A stretch of DNA of 64,000 nt from Dasypus novemcinctus (lineage: Eukaryota > Chordata > Mammalia > Cingulata > Dasypodidae). The number at the start of each line of letters is the position of its first letter. Within the stretch, counting starts at the first letter, position 1. Shown here one piece after another: positions 34,016-45,360 of this stretch. Under the pieces are notes generated by a model that was not told the origin of the DNA, did not search any database, and worked only from the letters and a program-made list of their open reading frames with translations. The stretch is from the NCBI RefSeq assembly GCF_030445035.2, contig NC_080701.1, positions 19,622,798 to 19,686,797 on the forward strand, in the 5' to 3' direction. Position numbers and translations under genes: made by a program.

Positions 34016-34259
34016 AGAAGCTAAATATTCCCATGGGCATCAAGACAGCCTGTGCTGCATTGCAGTATGGAAAGTAACTTATGAGAAAATTATTTTTACC
34101 TTTTATACCCTGCTTCATTTAACAGTCAATAAGCTAAATCCAAACTACGTGGATGAATTAGACAATTTTCTACCAAATGCACTGAATTTTTATGAGGCAA
34201 CTAGCAGAGCAATATGAAATCACCTTCTTTTTTAAGGAACAGGGAAGAAGAAGTCCAAG

Positions 34260-34665
34260 AAGGTAGGTTGTTGTGCAGATTCAATAAGGATTAAATTATT
34301 TAGGATTTAGTTTGTCTGTAAGTAACAAAGGACCCCAAAATGAGTAATTCAAATAAGGTAGAAGTTTATTTCTCTCTTCTGTTAAAGAAGTTGGAACTAG
34401 GCAATCCAAGACTCATATGGTAGTTGCAATGTTGTCAGGATGGAATCAAACTCCTACCGACTTCCAACTCTACCAAACCCAGAGTGTTGTCTGCCCTCCT
34501 GGTTCAAGAAAGTTGCCATAATTCCAGCCATCACATTTATTTCCAAGTAGCAGGATGCACGGGGCTAGAAACACATGCCCTTTTCCACACAACCAACCCA
34601 TTTACATTCCATTGGCCATGCTTACCTACAAGGGAGGCAGGAAATTTAGTCTGTATTTAAGGGAC
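34260..34665. repeat. Old mammalian interspersed repeat, family not named
   Basis: The sequence gtttgtctgtaagtaacaaa, gtagaagtttatttctctct, aattccagccatcacattta, tccattggccatgcttacct and aagggaggcaggaaatttag is a recurrent mammalian text that I recognise but cannot name reliably. Candidates are an L1M 3' UTR or a MaLR-related LTR. Confidence 0.5.
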
Positions 34666-34849
34666 AATGTGCTAGCAAACAGTCACATTTCCCTTGAGAG
34701 ATAAAATTAGGACCAACGGTTGTAAGGCAGTTAGCGGTCTCCATCACGGGGAGCATAAGAAAGGCTTTTGCTAAATATTTATCGACATCTTCTCCTTCGG
34801 GCCTGCTTCCTTTCCTGAGAGTTACCACCACCTGCCACAGGCCCGGTTT

Positions 34850-35030
34850 TCCGAACTTGAGCACGCGTCAGAATCGCCGGGCTTGTTAAAACACAGATTG
34901 CTGGGCTCCAACCTCAGTTTCTTCCTCAGTAGGTCTAAGATGGAGCCAGATCATCTGCATCCCAGTAAGTCCCCGGGTGATGCCGTTGGAGCTGGTCTGG
35001 GAAGGATAGTTTGGGATCGCTGCTCTAAGC
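34850..35030. mobile_element. MER5A-like hAT-Charlie element
   Basis: The segments cttgagcacgcgtcagaatc, ttgttaaaacacagattgct, gatcatctgcatcccagtaa and gatgccgttggagctggtct follow MER5A order. CpGs are unusually well kept (acgcg, tcgccgg) for such an old element. Confidence 0.7.
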
Positions 35031-35700
35031 AAGTGCATCCAAAGACAAAAGAAAGGAAGGAAGGAAGCAGGATTATGAGTATTGATGACATAGTGGGCAA
35101 GACAGGGTAGATTTCACAAGAATAATGAGGACACCAAGCCATGAGGATGGGAACTCTAAAGGTCAGCACCTCCAGCCCACCTCCTAAGCTTCAGAAGAGT
35201 TTCTCTAGTGTTCTAATAACATACTAGCATCTGCGTAACCCAGGTGCTGTTGCCAAAGAGATCCCGGGTGCAACTGTGACATGACCTATTTGACTTGCCC
35301 TTTTGGAATTAGCTGAGGCCACACTTTATTGCTCCAATTTGCTAAAATCTGATTTTTTTTTCTTGTCTTCTGACATCTCACCTATCAGCCTCATTGGCCT
35401 ATGACCTGCCTGGGATACTTGACCCAAGTTTCCCTTTGGAGGGTGGAATGTTGACACCAAAACAGCCATAATAAGCTTTTCTCTGCCCACCCCCTCAACT
35501 TCATGAAATCAGTTACCTGGGAGTTCTGTCTTTCCTTGTCCTCTCTCCAGAGCCCCTGATGGTAACACCTTCCATTTGAGGGGCTGCCAGTGATAGTAAG
35601 TCAGAAACATCTAGCCTTTGATCAGAAAGAACAAAGAACATTCTTTGATTAGAGGGTACCTTACATTAGTCCCATTAGGGTTTTTTTCCCTATTTATTTC
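35031..35700. other. Unassigned non-coding sequence
   Basis: There is a short GAAGGAAGGAAG run near 35050. Nothing else is recognised. Confidence 0.4.
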
Positions 35701-35718
35701 ACATGTTTTCTCCTCTAG

Positions 35719-35826
35719 AACATGCATTTACTCATGGCTACACAAGTATAACTTTGATCATACTTCATTTTGACCTGCTATCTATATCCCCCATTATCCA
35801 TATGCATCTTCTCTCCTTCAGTCAAG
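35719..35826 (+). other. Possible 108-base exon, splice-site evidence only
   Basis: A long pyrimidine tract ends in tttctcctctag (AG at 35717-35718), and a strong donor-like aag|gtgagta follows at 35827. One of three frames is open across the 108 bases. Such pairs arise by chance in 64 kb, and no neighbouring exon, conserved domain or transcript evidence is visible. If real it would most likely belong to a non-coding RNA. Confidence 0.15.
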
Positions 35827-36286
35827 GTGAGTACCTGAAGCTTCCAGCACAATGTTCACCATTTCTGTTTGTTGAATGGTTGACATTGAACCTGCGGTTT
35901 TCCATGTGTAGAGATTGCCAATGAGGCCTTGAACTTCACTGCTGGCCGCACTACCAGAAGCTCCCGGGCGTACCTCCACCTACAAACACCATCAGCCACG
36001 ATTTGCAGTCACCTTTTCTTTGTCTCTTCTCTCATTTGAAAAAACATAGTGCTCAAAACATAGGCATACTATTTTTGAAAGAGTACCAGGTCTTAATGCA
36101 GGCCTTTGGCAGGAACAGACAGAGATCAAAGGGGTGGAATATAAATTCAGAAAGATTTTCTGTCCAGGAGGCATGGTAGGTGCCTGAACTTCCCAAAGGG
36201 ACCCCAAGGTAGTAGCAATTTCATTTAATTGATCCTAACCCAAGTCAGTAGAGTGGTCAATGCAAAGCTGGTTTATACTGTTGTCC
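35827..36286. other. Unassigned non-coding sequence
   Basis: No gene or named repeat is recognised. Confidence 0.4.
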
Positions 36287-36314
36287 TGTGTGTGTGTGTG
36301 TGTGTGTGCGCGTG
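36287..36314. repeat. TG microsatellite
   Basis: About eleven TG units end in GCGCGTG. Confidence 0.95.
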
Positions 36315-37059
36315 ATCAGCTCCATTCCCTTTCTGGTTATTTTTGCTATGAATTGTCACCTCCTTCACACTACTGCCACATAAAGGACCCTGTGGGAAAG
36401 ACTTACTTAGAAGTTCTTGAGAGAGGCACAGGAAATCAAGGAAATAATTATTCTAGCAAACTTGTTTTTCTTCCTTCTTCTGCCCCATTCTCTATTTGGC
36501 GTTAGAAACCTAAAGCCCAGCCAGAAAGCACAAACAAATGAGTTTTAAAGGACACCCATACCTCAGCTACCAGACATCTATGGAGAATGAAATTGATCTG
36601 CTTTCAAGACTTGATTGGGCTTAGGAAGACAGTTCCCTGAGCTCCATTCATCTACCCTAATCAGCTGCATTTTTTTCCAGTCTCATTTCACTTTCCTTGC
36701 TATGGGAATAAAATGAGTGAGAACAATAAAAAGGGGAGGGAGTGATGAAGGGATAGAAGGAATTAAAGGGCTCCTGAGTGAATAGGTAATCTGATTCACT
36801 GTTTACATTGCTGGTGAAGATATTTAAACAGTTGGCCTACTGATGACCCTTTAAATTGAGATTTCAGAGAAATTTTAAAAACCAAATAAACTTCGGTGTA
36901 AGAAAGACTATTTTGTAGATTCTAAACTAATCCAGGTGGTCAGACTAGGAAAGGGTTGGGCAGGGGTCATTACTGGAGAAGGAACCGAAAAGACAGGTTT
37001 TCTTTTTCCAGTTTAAAAACCAGTTTGTTGTAAACCACCACAAATTTAAGCACAACCTA
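36315..37059. other. Unassigned non-coding sequence
   Basis: No gene or named repeat is recognised. The area near 36640-36900 is repeat-poor and AT-rich. Confidence 0.4.
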
Positions 37060-37450
37060 TTATATGCGTAAAACATTACGCTAAGCCATTAAATATAGTT
37101 GGGGGAGAAACTGAGTATGAAGTGCAGAGAAAATCATTACATCTTCGTATGTTACAGGTGTTAAATGGTACACAGAAAATTGATGTGAAAATGTTAGAGA
37201 GGAAGAGATTACCATTTGGTGTGATGTTCAAGAAAAATTTCATGGAGTAGGTGAGACTCTTTTAGGGTCTTGCGTGAGATATAAAATTCAGATAGGCAGA
37301 GAAGAGATGGTGATTATTCTAGGAAAAGGAAAATCATGGTATTAAATCAGGGGAATGAGAGGGCACTAGAGATTATTGTGTTAATAGCTGCTTAGCAAAG
37401 TAATGAGCAGAATCCCATGGGAACTTTCTGAAAGTAGGTAACATAAGGGA
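37060..37450 (-). repeat. L2-like fragment (antisense)
   Basis: The order aaacattacgctaagccatt, gggggagaaactgagtatga, tggtacacagaaaattgatg, and agactcttttagggtcttgc suggests diverged reverse-complemented L2. Confidence is limited. Confidence 0.4.
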
Positions 37451-38179
37451 AGGTTTACAAAATTATGCTTTTACATACTGACCAAAAGAACCAAAAAGAG
37501 GCAACACAGAGAAAAATACTTTAGCACTGCTGAGCCCAGGGAATGAACCTTATTTTATATCATAAGCTCTGAGAAATAGATGAGGGATAAAATATAATTT
37601 GGTCCAAATAGTAATGAGTCATCAAGGACTAACAACTCACCCCCTTCCCAAGAGATCCATCATTATTATAGGAAGGCGAAGAAATTCTATATGATAATTT
37701 TTAAAAGACTCTAATCCCCAACTGATTAAAATAAAGGCCAGACATATGAATAAGCCATAGGCAAAAAAATCAAAATCCTTTCATTTTCTTTCCTTACTGA
37801 GGTCAAATATAACAGCTGGGTTAGAAGGAAGATTGTTTTGTTATACTGTGATTTTACTCTCTAACATGACTTCTTAATGCTGGGATGGCTGACTCTTCTT
37901 CAAAGACAAATGCTTCCTAATATAGAGAAACATGGTTTGAAGAAGTAGCAGCTCTTACATAGTTGTTTCAACTACTGTAGAGAGACTAAATCTTTGCATT
38001 AAGTTCCTCAGCTGCCCTTGGCTTGAGTTCCTCACCCCTTCAAGCAGTGAACTACTGAACTAATTATTTCAATCCATCAACCAGGTCTCCAGATAAAGTT
38101 TAAAGGGAAAATTAAAATGGTGTACAAATAAACTGAAAACAGAAGCAAGGGGAATCCACTTGAGTGAGGCAAATGGCAA
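37451..38179. other. Unassigned AT-rich sequence
   Basis: No gene or named repeat is recognised. It may include the eroded 5' part of the L1M that follows. Confidence 0.35.
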
Positions 38180-38404
38180 GCCCAGAAAGAGTTTCCCTCA
38201 TTAAAAAATAATGAACAAGAAAACAAAACAAACAAACTTGGACCGAGGCAAAATTTCAGCTACGGTAAATATATACAAAAAAGTTAAACGCATATGGATT
38301 ACACATTTTAGATGAAATTCATCAGCTGGAATAAGAGATTATTAAAAATGTAAGTAAAACTTAAACTGCATCACACTCTTAAGGAAATTGAAGAAAATAG
38401 ACTC

Positions 38405-38856
38405 TGTGATGGTTAAGCTAATGTGTCAACTTGGCCAGGTAATTGTGCCCAGCTGTTTGGTCAAGCAAGCACTGGGCTAATTTGTAACACAAGGACACTT
38501 ATGGACTTTGGTCACCAGTGACTTTACTGCATAGATAGTTGGTTACATCTACATCAATCAGGAAGACTGCCATCAGCAATGAGTGACACCTTATCCAGTC
38601 AGTTTAATGGCTTAAAAAGGGAAGTGATTTCACCATTCAGAGAGAATTTCTCAGTTCGTCTTTGGACAGACAATGACTCTCAGAAACTCATCAAGGACCT
38701 TCATTGGGCTTTCATCAGAGCCCCTGGTCTGCAGTCCGACTGCAGAACCTGGACACATGCATCCCCACAGTCCATGAGAGACTCTTATAAAATCATGGAC
38801 TATTGACAGGTTATCTCCTGTTGATTCTGTTTCCCTAGAGAACCCTGACTAATGCA
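38405..38856 (+). mobile_element. Solo LTR, family B, with perfect 5-bp duplication
   Basis: It begins TGTGATGGTTAAGC and ends CCTGACTAATGCA, and is flanked by gactc at 38400-38404 and 38857-38861. TG/CA ends with a 5-bp duplication indicate a retroviral solo LTR of 452 bases. The interior includes gtgtcaacttggccaggtaa and ctttcatcagagcccctggt. A tataaaatc box lies near 38788. Orientation of transcription is not proven. Confidence 0.75.
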
Positions 38857-39198
38857 GACTCCAGGACAGATTGTGAGAGGGGAATAATTAATAAGTAGGC
38901 TGGAATTTTTAATAGAGAATGTTGCCAGAAATAAAAAAAGAATTTAATGTGACAATGTCATTGCATTTAATTCACATTAGATGCAACAAAGATCAGAATT
39001 AACAGTAAAACAATGGAATCAACAGCATGGACAGAAAGCTTGCAAAAAAGCATCTAGAATACAGAGAAAAATCACAAGGCACCTAAACAAGAGTAATGTA
39101 TAGATAATTAGCAAAATTCAAGTATATGAGTGCTAGGTGAAGAAGAAAACAGAACAAATGGTACAGAAACAGTATTCAATGACATAAAAGAAGAAAAC

Positions 39199-39660
39199 TG
39201 TCTTAGTTTCTTGATAGCTATGAAAAATACTTTGCAATGGGCTGGCTTAAACTACAAGCATTCAGAAGCTCACAGTTTTAGAGGCTAGAAGTTCCAAATC
39301 AAGGTCTCAACTGGCCATGCTTCCTTCTGGAGTCAGTAGCATTCTGATGACGGCGTCCTGCAATTTGAGGGCTTCCTTGGCTTACATCTCTGCCTCCTAC
39401 CTCATGGTAATTTATCTCTCTTTGTGTTTATTCTTCTGGTTTCACTGACTTTCAGCTTCTGCCTCCTTCTTGTGGCTTTCTCTGACTTCTTTACAAGACC
39501 TCCATTAATAAGAATTAAAAAACCAATGTTGATTCAGTTGACCATAACTTAAATAAAAGTAACATCTTCTAGTGATCTTATTTATAAATAAGTTCGCACC
39601 CACAGGAATTTCAGATTAAGAGCATGTCCTTCCTTGGGGTATGTAATTCAATTTACCACA
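39199..39660 (-). mobile_element. MaLR-like LTR (antisense)
   Basis: It begins TGTCTTAGTTTCTTG and ends TTTACCACA. Internal text gaagctcacagttttagagg, gaagttccaaatcaaggtct and ttataaataagttcgcaccc is of the same type as 28062, 44615 and 49115. No clear target duplication was found. Confidence 0.6.
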
Positions 39661-40499
39661 AAGTTTCCTTAAGTTAATAATTACTTCAATATACAGACTG
39701 AAAGAATTTACCATAATTCATCTAAATCAATAAACACCAAGACATATCCAATGAATCTTCTGAATTTCAGAAATAAAGGAAAAAAAAAATGTTGCAGGTA
39801 GCCATGCAAAAGTAACATACAAAGGAAAACAATCAGGCTGACCTCAAAACAAAACTTCAGAAATAAAATTTTCTAGAAAACAATGGCACAGTATCTGTAG
39901 AGTTTTAAGTGTGGTAGGGAAATGTAAACCAAGAAAGGTTATAACCAACGAATTTTCTATTCATGTGTGTTGACAATAGAAAGACAAACTCAAAGATGGA
40001 GGCATAGTACTCTCTGAAAAACCTACTTGAAGATAAAGTTTAAACAATGAAGAAGTTAATCTAAATAGAGGTCATGAAAGAGTAGTTGAGAAAAGCTAAT
40101 GGCCCACATTTAATCTATGTAAACAAAGAGTTCAGGCCAAGCATTTTGTTCATCATGTTGAAGAAAAAGATTGTAAATATTTAATTCTTAAAATACAATG
40201 TAGGTAAGTGGAAAATAACTGAACCATAATTTAATAGTTTAAAGTAGTAATAATAATTTCACTAGGAAAGTCATATAGGAATATAACAACAAACCCCCAC
40301 CCCAAATATTCACAACTAGAAAAAACAGTGTACCAGTTCTCAAATAACTCACCCAGCAAGGAACACAAACTTATAGTAAGAGATACACCAGCACACACAG
40401 ACCATATGGCAACAGTGGAAAAATAAACTAAAAAGAGGAGAGAAAACATAACAAACAAACAAAAAAATTCACAAAACTGAATAACTGCAAATATAGCTA

Positions 40500-40514
40500 T
40501 TATAACTACAATTT
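40500..40514. repeat. Left target-site duplication of the retrocopy
   Basis: The 15 bases ttataactacaattt recur exactly at 40796-40810. Confidence 0.9.
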
Positions 40515-40795
40515 ATTTATTTATTTATTTTTTTATTATGAAAAACTGACATTTATTTATTGGATATAAAGAACACCCATGTTCTATGTAGATTCTTGAA
40601 TACATCACTCTATTTCAACTGTTTAACAGTTGATGAGGAGTAAGAATCCCACTCATTACACTGTTTTACACATATAAAATTGTGAAATATGTAATTTCTA
40701 AATGCCCTTTAGGTAATAAGGAATATGGAAAATCCCTGAATTGTCTCATATATCTAAGGCTACTTATTCAACCATCATGATACCCTATGGAGGAC
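40515..40795 (-). pseudogene. Retrotransposed mRNA 3' end (processed retrocopy) of unknown parent
   Basis: A perfect 15-bp duplication, ttataactacaattt, at 40500-40514 and 40796-40810 encloses 281 bases that begin on the plus strand with a T-rich tail. On the minus strand the insert ends with AATAAATAAA about 20 bases before an A-rich tail, the arrangement of a polyadenylated mRNA. The cleavage site reads TTT/AAATTG, consistent with the L1 endonuclease. It matches no repeat that I recognise, so it looks like a truncated 3' UTR copy. Confidence 0.7.
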
Positions 40796-41650
40796 TTATA
40801 ACTACAATTTAAATTGATAATTTACCTCTTAAAAGAAAAATCCTAGAATATTGGGGTTAGACACCAGACATAACTTCAGTCAACCAAAAAAAAAAAAAAA
40901 AGAAAGAAAAACCTACCTATAAAGAAGATATTTATTAAGGTTATTAAGGCTGAAACTAAAATGATGAGCAAATATATACCAGATAAATGAAAGTAAAATA
41001 AAACTCTAACAACCAAAACAGAGGGAACTAAGATTTCAATAGTCTTGTTTTGCAAAATAAAAATTCATAATTACAGAATTAAATGGGGCAAAGAGAGTCA
41101 TATTTTATTGATGATGATTTAACACTCAATGAGCATATAACTATCCTCTGCCTATATGTGTCAAATAGAATAAAATGAAACTATATGAGGTAAAAATACT
41201 TAAAATGTATTGAAAATTGCACTGAATCACATTAGAAGTGGGAAACTTAAATACTCTGTAAAATCAAATATGAAAAGCCACTAATATTTTTAAAAGGATA
41301 TACCTATACTGAACGATATAATCAATAATGTTTATGATGTATATTATGTCATTTCAAACTCTATATATCAAAATACATCTGATAAATAAAAATGCATCTA
41401 CTTCTTAGGTGCAAGAGCTATATTTTTTTTAAAAGTTGACTGTATAAAATCCAAAGAAAATTAAATAAATTCCTCAATACCTTTTTTCACCACAATGCAG
41501 CAAAACTAGAAATAAATAATAGATATACAAGTAGTTCACAAACTGAACTATTTAAACTCTACTAAAACCTTCAGGTCAAAGAGAATGTCAAAGTCATAAT
41601 GAAAGCATAGTAACAATAAAGCAAACTCTCAGAATCAAATTTACTGAATG

Positions 41651-41760
41651 TAGAGAGGGTATAGCTCAGTGGCTGAATGCCTGTTTCACATAGATGAAGT
41701 CCTAAATTCAATCCCCAGTACTGCCTAAAAATAAATAATAAATAAATAAATAAAACAAAC
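41651..41760 (+). mobile_element. Short tRNA-derived SINE (DAS-type monomer)
   Basis: The A-box-like tatagctcagtggctgaatg and B-box-like aaattcaatccccagtactg are in correct order, followed by an AAATAAAT-rich tail. The 10-bp duplication ttactgaatg lies at 41641-41650 and 41761-41770. Confidence 0.9.
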
Positions 41761-41863
41761 TTACTGAATGCAAACAAATTGTACTCAGAGGAATATTCAT
41801 AGCCTTAAACAACTTCATTACTGAACAAAAACTGGTATAAATAAAGTAATCAAAATTCAATTT

Positions 41864-43291
41864 ATTTTTTTAATATTTTTAATTCATTTTTTAAATATTA
41901 CATTAAAAAAATATGAGGTCCCTATATACCCCCCACCCCCCTCACTCCACTACTCCCCCATAGCAACATTCTCCGCCATCATCATGACACACTCATTGCA
42001 TTTGGTGAGTACATCTCTGGGCATCACTGCACCTCATGGTCAATGGTCCACATCATAGCCCACACTCTCCCACGTTCCATCCAGTGGGCCATGGGAGGAT
42101 CTACAATTTCTGGTAATTGTCCCTGCAGCACCATCCAGGACAACTCCAAGTCCCAAACATGCCTCCACATCTCCTCTCTTCCTCCCATTCCCCACACCCA
42201 GCAGCCTCCATGGCCACTTTCTCCACACCAATGCCACATTTTCTTCTATTACTAATCACAATAGTTCATGAATAGAATATCAGTAAGTCCACTCTAATTC
42301 ATATTCTATTCCTCCATCCTGTGGACCTTGGATTGGTTGTGTCCATTCCACATCTGTGTCAAGAGGGGGCTTAGATTCCACATGGATGTTGGATGTAATC
42401 CTCCTGCTTTCAGTTGTAAGCACTCTTGGCTCCATGGTGTGGTGGTTGCCATTCTTCAACTCCATGTTAGCTGAATGGGGTAAGTCCAATAAACCAGAGT
42501 GTAGGAGCTGAAGTCTATTGAGGCTCAGGGTCTGGCTATCATATGGTCAGTCCAGAGATTCAGATCCCCTGGGTATATCTTAAACCCCAGCACCAACTAC
42601 AATTCTGGTAAAGTAACAGGAAAGGCTTGTGAAAAGAGATCACATCTGAGTCCAGCTCCATCACACTGAAACACCAACTCCAAAGAAGGGCCAACTGACA
42701 TGGCAGTGAACTCCATCTGCCATGACCATAAAACCTGTAGGTCTCTGTAGCCCTCAGAAGAACCAATCCCTGGGGTTGTATCTACTTTATCTGTCTCTGG
42801 GACTCTGCTCAGGTGTGCATAAGGGCAACCCCTCTGATAACCTCCCGGCTCTTTTTTAGAGACTCATAGCCATATAAACTCATTTGTCCTTTCTATTTCC
42901 CCCTTGATTTAGGTCAAGAAGCATTTTTTAACTCCTGTTATTATATGTAGACAGAGATATTCTGCTGGTTCGAGTTGAACCTTTTGTTCAAGGTCATTTT
43001 CTAGTTACATCATCAGCTGGTACTTGGTAGTGATTCCTCGGCACCAGAGAGGCTCATCCCCGGGAGTCATGTCCCACACTGGGGGGAAGGCAACAAATTT
43101 ACATGCTGAGTTTGGCTTCGAGACTGGCCACATTTGAGCAACACGGAGGTTCTCAGGAGGTAACTGTTAGGCACACTGCTGCTCTAGGCCTTGTTCTTAT
43201 TTCAGATGCACAGGCTCAAAAGCATAGTCATTAGTATCAGGGTCTCATTGTGGACCTTCATTCTTTTTTGGTCTTTGCCATTGCACTTGGG
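41864..43291 (-). mobile_element. 5'-truncated L1 3' end (xenarthran type, antisense)
   Basis: About 1.43 kb of L1 3' UTR in reverse. Plus-strand landmarks are ccctatataccccccacccc, ccatccagtgggccatggga, gtctctgggactctgctcag and tcatccccgggagtcatgtc. The 13-bp duplication caaaattcaattt flanks it at 41851-41863 and 43292-43304, with a TTTT/AAATTG target on the minus strand. The open frames in this span are artefacts of the pyrimidine-rich UTR. Confidence 0.9.
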
Positions 43292-43690
43292 CAAAATTCA
43301 ATTTAAAAGGTTAGAATAATAAGTAAACAAATCTAAGGGAAACATGAAATGAGTTCATATGGATAAAAACAAACTTCAAGGAATTAGAGTTTCATAAAAT
43401 CCCAACAGTAAAATAAAGTAACAACTAGCTTGTCTATCAAGAAATAAAAGAGAAAACGCAAATATACAATACCAGAAGAGAGAAATAGGGTATATCCACA
43501 GATTTAACAAAGCCTAGAAAGACTTTTAAAAATTCCTTCATTTAACACTGTACTAGCAAATTTCAAAATATGGATGAAAATAATTAAATAGCAAGATATA
43601 AAATACATATTCTCAACTAAAATAAGAAAATTTAGATAGATTAATTACCACCAGAAAAAAAAATAAAAAACACTGTAAGAAAAATGCAAC

Positions 43691-44330
43691 TGCCCCCCTC
43701 ATCCTATCCAAAAAACCTGAGCTCAAGTGGTTCCAAATGTGATTCTGAGGGACTCAGAAGTGTTTGAATGAAATACCTAATTCTGTAAAATGAGGATTCT
43801 TCCTAATTTCTTCCTGAGGCTGTCGCTCTGGGAACAGTTTGGATGCATGGCCAGCTAAATCAGAAATAAATTTTACAACCTTTATTTTTCTAGGCAGCAT
43901 CAGGAGCCAGGAGAAGGTGGACAGTTAAATAAAACATCAGTTCACACCTATTAAAAGCTGTAGAGGCAAGTTTCCGTGCCAAATTGGCTTGAAGAAATAG
44001 TGTGGCAGGTATGCTTTTAATGAAGTTCATTTCTCCACCTTCCTGTTTTAATTTGATTTCCCTGGCAGGCTTGTACTTCCTTGACTTGGAGGAAATCTGC
44101 TTAACTACCACCAGCTCAACCGCGAGCCAGGCAGAACTGGATTCCTTCCCCGTTTCTGCAGTATGGCTTTTGACTTCCATGGGGCTAACAGCGTTGCTAC
44201 CTCCGAAGTCGTGGACAGTGTCCAGCAGGAAAGGAAAGGCTGCTACTTTTGCCTGGAACAGTCCATGCAGTGTCAGTGGCAGAGACGTTGCCCACTAGAA
44301 CCTAAATTATAAACTACACCCTCCTCCCAG
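43691..44330. promoter_or_regulatory. Candidate conserved non-coding element
   Basis: This unique block directly follows the L1M. Segments such as atgcttttaatgaagttcat, ctgttttaatttgatttccc and gaaatctgcttaactaccac are repeat-free and have enhancer-like character. Open frames of 96-98 codons exist on both strands over the same bases, so they are not evidence of coding. Conservation was not measured. Confidence 0.35.
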
Positions 44331-44614
44331 ATGTATGGTGTTCGGATAGGCTCCTTTTGTGTACTGCTCTAGGCCACTGCAGAAAGCGCTCCTTCAGCTA
44401 GGAGTGGCCTACATCCTTGGCTTATTTTAGACCAGGAGGGGGCTATAGTTTTAATTAGCCTTTTGAGATTCTCCTTATATTACCACATTTTTCTAATAGA
44501 TTACACAAATATTTCAGGGCCATTTCACTTTCCAAATAGGTTTAAAATGATCTCAGCCTGCAGAATGTCCCACAAGGCCACAATCCGAGAATCCAAGAGT
44601 TTGCTGAACATGTC

Positions 44615-45090
44615 TGTATTAGTTTCCTTTTGCTGCTATAAGAATTGGTCACAAACATGGTAACTCAAAACAATACAGATTTTTATCATGCACGTCAGGA
44701 GGTCAGGAATCCTAATGTACTTTACAGGCTGAAATCAGGGTGTCAGTTGGGCAGTGTTCCTTCTGGAGGCTCTTGGGAAGAATCTATTTCCTTTTCCAGC
44801 TTCTAGAGGCCATGTGCATTCCTTGGCTCATGAAGATCTTAAAGCACATCACTCTAAGCTCTACTTCTTTTGTCACATCTCTTCTCTGAACTTTGATTCT
44901 CTTGCCTCCCTCTTAGAAGGACTCCTGTGATTAAATTGAGTTCATTCAGATAATCCAGAGTAATCTCTCTATCTCTATCTAATTATGTCCGTAAAGTCCC
45001 TTTTTGCCATGCAAGGTAACATATTCACAGGTTCCATGAATTAGGACATGGACATCATTGGGGGCAGTTATTTTGTCTCTCACAACATCT
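44615..45090 (-). mobile_element. MaLR-like LTR (antisense)
   Basis: It begins TGTATTAGTTTCCTTTTGCT. Internal landmarks are ctggaggctcttgggaagaa, ccagcttctagaggccatgt, and attccttggctcatgaagat. Same type as 28062 and 49115. The right end is near cacaac at 45088. Confidence 0.65.
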
Positions 45091-45237
45091 TTCATGGATA
45101 GCCTGTGGTGCCTGCCTCTGGAGGCACACACTCTGGCCAAGGCACATGATGACACTTTAGGCTTGGCACTGTAATTCAACCAGGCAAGAGCTGTCATGAG
45201 GCTGTGTGGGATTTAAGATCCAGTGAAAGGATGAAAG

Positions 45238-45360
45238 ACATTGGTGATGTGGGAGGAGTGGGGTGGGAGTATGAGATCCTCTTATATTTTTCAATGTAAC
45301 ATTTTGTATGATCTATGTATCTTTAAGAAAATTTTTTTTAAATCTATTTTTAAAAAGATA
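45238..45360 (+). mobile_element. Very short L1 3' tail
   Basis: The segments tgggaggagtggggtgggag, tgagatcctcttatattttt and caatgtaacattttgtatga match the last bases of the L1 3' UTR seen at 31740-31830, followed by an A-rich tail. Flanks atgaaagacat (45231) and atgaaagaacat (45364) may be an eroded duplication. Confidence 0.65.

Larger units (their letters stand above)
38180..43690 (+). mobile_element. Old sense-strand L1M, split by five later insertions
   Basis: The A-rich plus strand follows L1M order: an ORF1-proximal segment (38180-39198), a stretch with gcaaaagtaacatacaaagg (39800s), and ORF2-like text with ccacaatgcagcaaaactag / aaataaataatag (41490s). Near 41790 atattcatagccttaaac continues the ORF2 text. 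Frames are fully degraded. Insertions are at 38405-38856, 39199-39660, 40515-40795, 41651-41760 and 41864-43291. The left edge is approximate. Confidence 0.6.

Noticed and set aside
41651-41760. Functional tRNA gene
   Set aside because: A-box and B-box-like words are present, but the cloverleaf is not kept, and an A-rich tail plus target duplication mark a SINE.
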